DNA of 32,856 nt, taken from positions 1 to 32,856 of the forward strand of contig JBKCHH010000028.1 of NCBI GenBank assembly GCA_046302855.1. Direction: 5' to 3'. Below are positions 31,175 through 32,856 of this stretch, in pieces. The stretch comes from JBKCHH01 sp046302855. Its GTDB lineage: Bacteria; Pseudomonadota; Alphaproteobacteria; Rickettsiales; UBA8987. The notes under the pieces were generated by a model that was not told where the DNA came from, searched no databases, and saw only the letters and a list, made by a program, of their open reading frames with translations. A program made the translations under genes and the position numbers. Numbering within the stretch: position 1 is the stretch's first letter; each line of letters begins with the position of its first letter.

Positions 31175-32581
31175 CTAAATATGAATAGCCCTTTTATCCA
31201 CATTAAGGGCGGCTTCTTTTATCGCTTCATTTAAATCTGGGTGAGAATGGCAAGTTCTGGCAATATCTTCACTTGAGGCTGAAAATTCCATAGCAACCGC
31301 CACTTCCGCTATCATTGTGCCAGCTTGGGCAGAAATTATGTGAACGCCTAGAACCTTATCTGTTTTTTTGTCTGCTAGAATTTTTACAAAACCATCTGTT
31401 AGCCCAACCGCCCTTGCCCTTGAATTGGCCAGCATGGGGAATTTGCCCACATTATACTCAATGCCTTCTTCCTTTAGCTTTTCTTCCGTTTTGCCAATGG
31501 ATGCAACCTCTGGCATGGTGTAAATTACCGAAGGCACAAGATTATAATTCACATGCCCCTTTTGCCCTGCCAAAGTTTCAACGCAGGCAATGCCATCTTC
31601 CTCTGCCTTGTGCGCTAGCATTGGCCCATCTATAACATCACCAATTGCATAAATGCCAGCAATATTGGTTTGAAAGTGGCTATCTACCTTTATCTTGCCC
31701 CGCTCATCAACCGCAATTCCAGCTTCCTTTAGACCTAAATTATCTGTATTTGGCTTTCTACCAACGGCAACTAAAACCACATCTGCTGTTAGAGTTTCTT
31801 TGTGTGAGCCATCTTTTGCCTCTATAAAAACACTCGCCTTATTTTTCGCCCTTTCAACCTTTAGAACTTTAGTTGAAGTTTTGAAAATAATACCTTGTTT
31901 TTCAAGAATTTTTTTGAAAGATTTCCTCACTTCTAAATCTTGCCCGGGAATAATTTCATCCATATATTCAACCACTGTAACATTGCTACCAAGCCTTCTG
32001 TAAACAGAGCCAAGTTCCAGCCCAATTACCCCGCCACCTATTACAATTAAATTTTCTGGCACTTTTTTAAGCGATAAGGCACCGGTTGAAGAAACCACCA
32101 CCTCTTCATCAATGCTCGCCCCTGCAAGGTCAGATACTTTTGAGCCAGTTGCAATTAAAATATTTTTGCACTTTATGCCAAGCGGGCTACCAGATGCCTG
32201 TTTTACCGCAACCTCTCCCCTTGCCATTACAATGCCATGCCCTTTAATGTAAGTGACTTTATTTTTGGCAAACAAACCTTCTATGCCCTTGGTTAAATCT
32301 AACACCACCTTTTCTTTACGTTTCATCATCGCATCAAAATCTAGCTTTATGCTACCAACAATGCCGTGCTCTTTGCCGTGCAAAGCCTGCTCATAAATTT
32401 CAGAGGAATGAAGCAGAGCTTTGGAAGGAATACAACCGACATTAAGGCAAGTGCCACCAAGTGCGCCCCTGCTTTCAATACAGGCAACTTTCATTCCCAG
32501 TTGCGCTGCCCTAATAGATGCCACATAACCAGCCGGCCCGCCACCAATTACCACTAAATCGAAAGAACTTTCTACAGTCAT
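31175..32581 (-). CDS. lpdA: Dihydrolipoyl dehydrogenase (E3)
   Basis: FAD flavoenzyme that reoxidises dihydrolipoamide in the pyruvate and 2-oxoglutarate dehydrogenase complexes, producing NADH. The FAD-binding GGGPAGYVA is at residues 13-21, the redox disulfide is Cys45-Cys50 in GGTCLNVGCIPSKALLHSS, and the NAD site is IVIGGGVIGLELGSV. The second FAD contact is YAIGDVIDGPMLAHKAEEDG, and the catalytic His-Glu pair is in CHSHPDLNEAIKEAA. I chose the ATG at 32579-32581 (MTVESSFDLVVIGGG); a TTG at 32599 would add six residues. The E1 and E2 genes are not beside it, so which complex it serves cannot be told. Confidence 0.96.
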   Translation of the reverse strand: MTVESSFDLVVIGGGPAGYVASIRAAQLGMKVACIESRGALGGTCLNVGCIPSKALLHSSEIYEQALHGKEHGIVGSIKLDFDAMMKRKEKVVLDLTKGIEGLFAKNKVTYIKGHGIVMARGEVAVKQASGSPLGIKCKNILIATGSKVSDLAGASIDEEVVVSSTGALSLKKVPENLIVIGGGVIGLELGSVYRRLGSNVTVVEYMDEIIPGQDLEVRKSFKKILEKQGIIFKTSTKVLKVERAKNKASVFIEAKDGSHKETLTADVVLVAVGRKPNTDNLGLKEAGIAVDERGKIKVDSHFQTNIAGIYAIGDVIDGPMLAHKAEEDGIACVETLAGQKGHVNYNLVPSVIYTMPEVASIGKTEEKLKEEGIEYNVGKFPMLANSRARAVGLTDGFVKILADKKTDKVLGVHIISAQAGTMIAEVAVAMEFSASSEDIARTCHSHPDLNEAIKEAALNVDKRAIHI

Positions 32582-32629
32582 AATACAATGTTTTTTCAAG
32601 TTTTTATTCTTTCAAACAGAAATAATCAA

Positions 32630-32734
32630 TAGACTTCTTTTAAAAGTTTGTTAACCTCTTGAAAACTGCCGAAGGGGCAACTCCTCCGTGAGTTCGAATC
32701 TCACCTCTTCCGCCAGTTATTATTAGACTTCTTT
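32630..32734. repeat. 11-bp direct repeats flanking the tRNA fragment
   Basis: tagacttcttt occurs at 32630-32640 and again at 32724-32734, on either side of the tRNA-Ser fragment. They resemble a target-site duplication or short recombination site. Eleven bases in AT-rich sequence could also match by chance. Confidence 0.5.
32658..32715 (+). pseudogene. 3' fragment of a tRNA-Ser (UGA)
   Basis: From the anticodon loop CTTGAAA (32658-32664) the sequence follows tRNA-Ser: a long variable arm (gaaggggcaactcctc), a perfect T-arm GTGAG-TTCGAAT-CTCAC (32688-32704), acceptor strand CTCTTCC, discriminator G and CCA (32713-32715). The 5' half is missing: no GGAAGAG lies upstream, and the bases before the anticodon loop do not pair with those after it. 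Such a 58-nt 3' piece is what an integrating element's attachment site retains. Confidence 0.8.
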
Positions 32735-32774
32735 CATAACCTAAGCCATTTCCTAAAACAAAACCTTTGAGAAG

Positions 32775-32826
32775 TGCCCGCCCCCTAGCCCCCCCAAATT
32801 AATTTTCGGCAAATTAGGGGCGGGCA
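32775..32826. other. GC-rich stem-loop near the right edge
   Basis: tgcccgcccc (32775-32784) and ta (32786-32787) pair with ta at 32815-32816 and ggggcgggca (32817-32826), a 12-bp stem with one bulged C. The loop holds seven C followed by an inner aaatt/aattt pairing. There is no T-run immediately after, though the sequence is T-rich from 32831. It may be a terminator, or part of an element continuing beyond the window. Nothing else is seen in 32716-32856. Confidence 0.6.
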
Positions 32827-32856
32827 TATAATTTTTCTTCAAAAAATTATTAAGTA

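Noticed and set aside
1..32856. CRISPR array or phage-defence island
   Set aside because: No regularly spaced direct repeats and no cas, nuclease or toxin-antitoxin genes were seen; the only tandem repeat is the two-unit 28-bp duplication.

Overview
The window is a stretch of an AT-rich chromosome from an alphaproteobacterium, most likely a Rickettsiales-like, host-associated lineage that also keeps flagellar genes. Reasons: VirB2, VirB8 and VirB9 type IV secretion genes lie in separate places instead of one vir operon; the complex I genes nuoG and nuoA are 13 kb apart and not in a nuo operon; gene order is generally scrambled; and 'gtcattgcgag' palindromic repeats are scattered about, one inside a coding sequence. 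FlhB (flagellar export), PhaR (polyhydroxyalkanoate regulator), ubiquinone and glutathione synthesis, LptB and MreB point to a Gram-negative cell that is less reduced than Rickettsia proper. The order-level assignment is inference.

Layout. 1-560: a small gene with about 50% GC, preceded by a 68-bp AT-rich repeat and closed by a UUCG-tetraloop terminator. 691-4476: gyrB and a UDP-glucose dehydrogenase. 4488-5837: a VirB2-like pilin, a palindromic repeat and a decayed IS1595-family (IS1016-like) element with perfect 23-bp ends. 5867-10770: a minus-strand cluster (DUF3833-like lipoprotein, comF, ppiD, small lipoprotein, alaC). 10889-13117: a plus-strand lipoprotein, gshA and rnhA, the last two joined by overlapping ends. 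13160-13569: a second GC-rich cassette with the same 68-bp upstream repeat, encoding a 65-aa protein with a textbook leucine zipper and ending in a hairpin terminator. 13606-18536: nuoG and mreB, then ribE and prfA, all minus strand. 18689-20509: flhB, then a convergent gene split by a 28-bp tandem duplication. 20828-22550: ubiA-phaR-tatB operon. 22602-26882: an aminotransferase, a GT2 glycosyltransferase, a CorC-type CBS protein and lptB. 26972-28649: virB8-virB9, virB9 carrying a repeat between its start codon and signal peptide. 28806-32581: nuoA, a CAU tRNA, a DsbA-like protein, sppA and lpdA. The last 275 bp hold a 3' tRNA-Ser fragment flanked by 11-bp direct repeats, and a GC-rich hairpin.

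Most genes are housekeeping and ordinary. The most unusual content is the pair of self-contained small-gene cassettes (1-556 and 13160-13569). They share an upstream element containing a TTAA-N7-TTAA (CtrA-type) motif and a TTGACA hexamer, have base composition unlike their neighbours, encode unrelated small proteins, and each has its own terminator. Next in interest are the reversible-looking 28-bp duplication that breaks one gene, the repeat inserted in virB9, and the tRNA fragment at the right edge.
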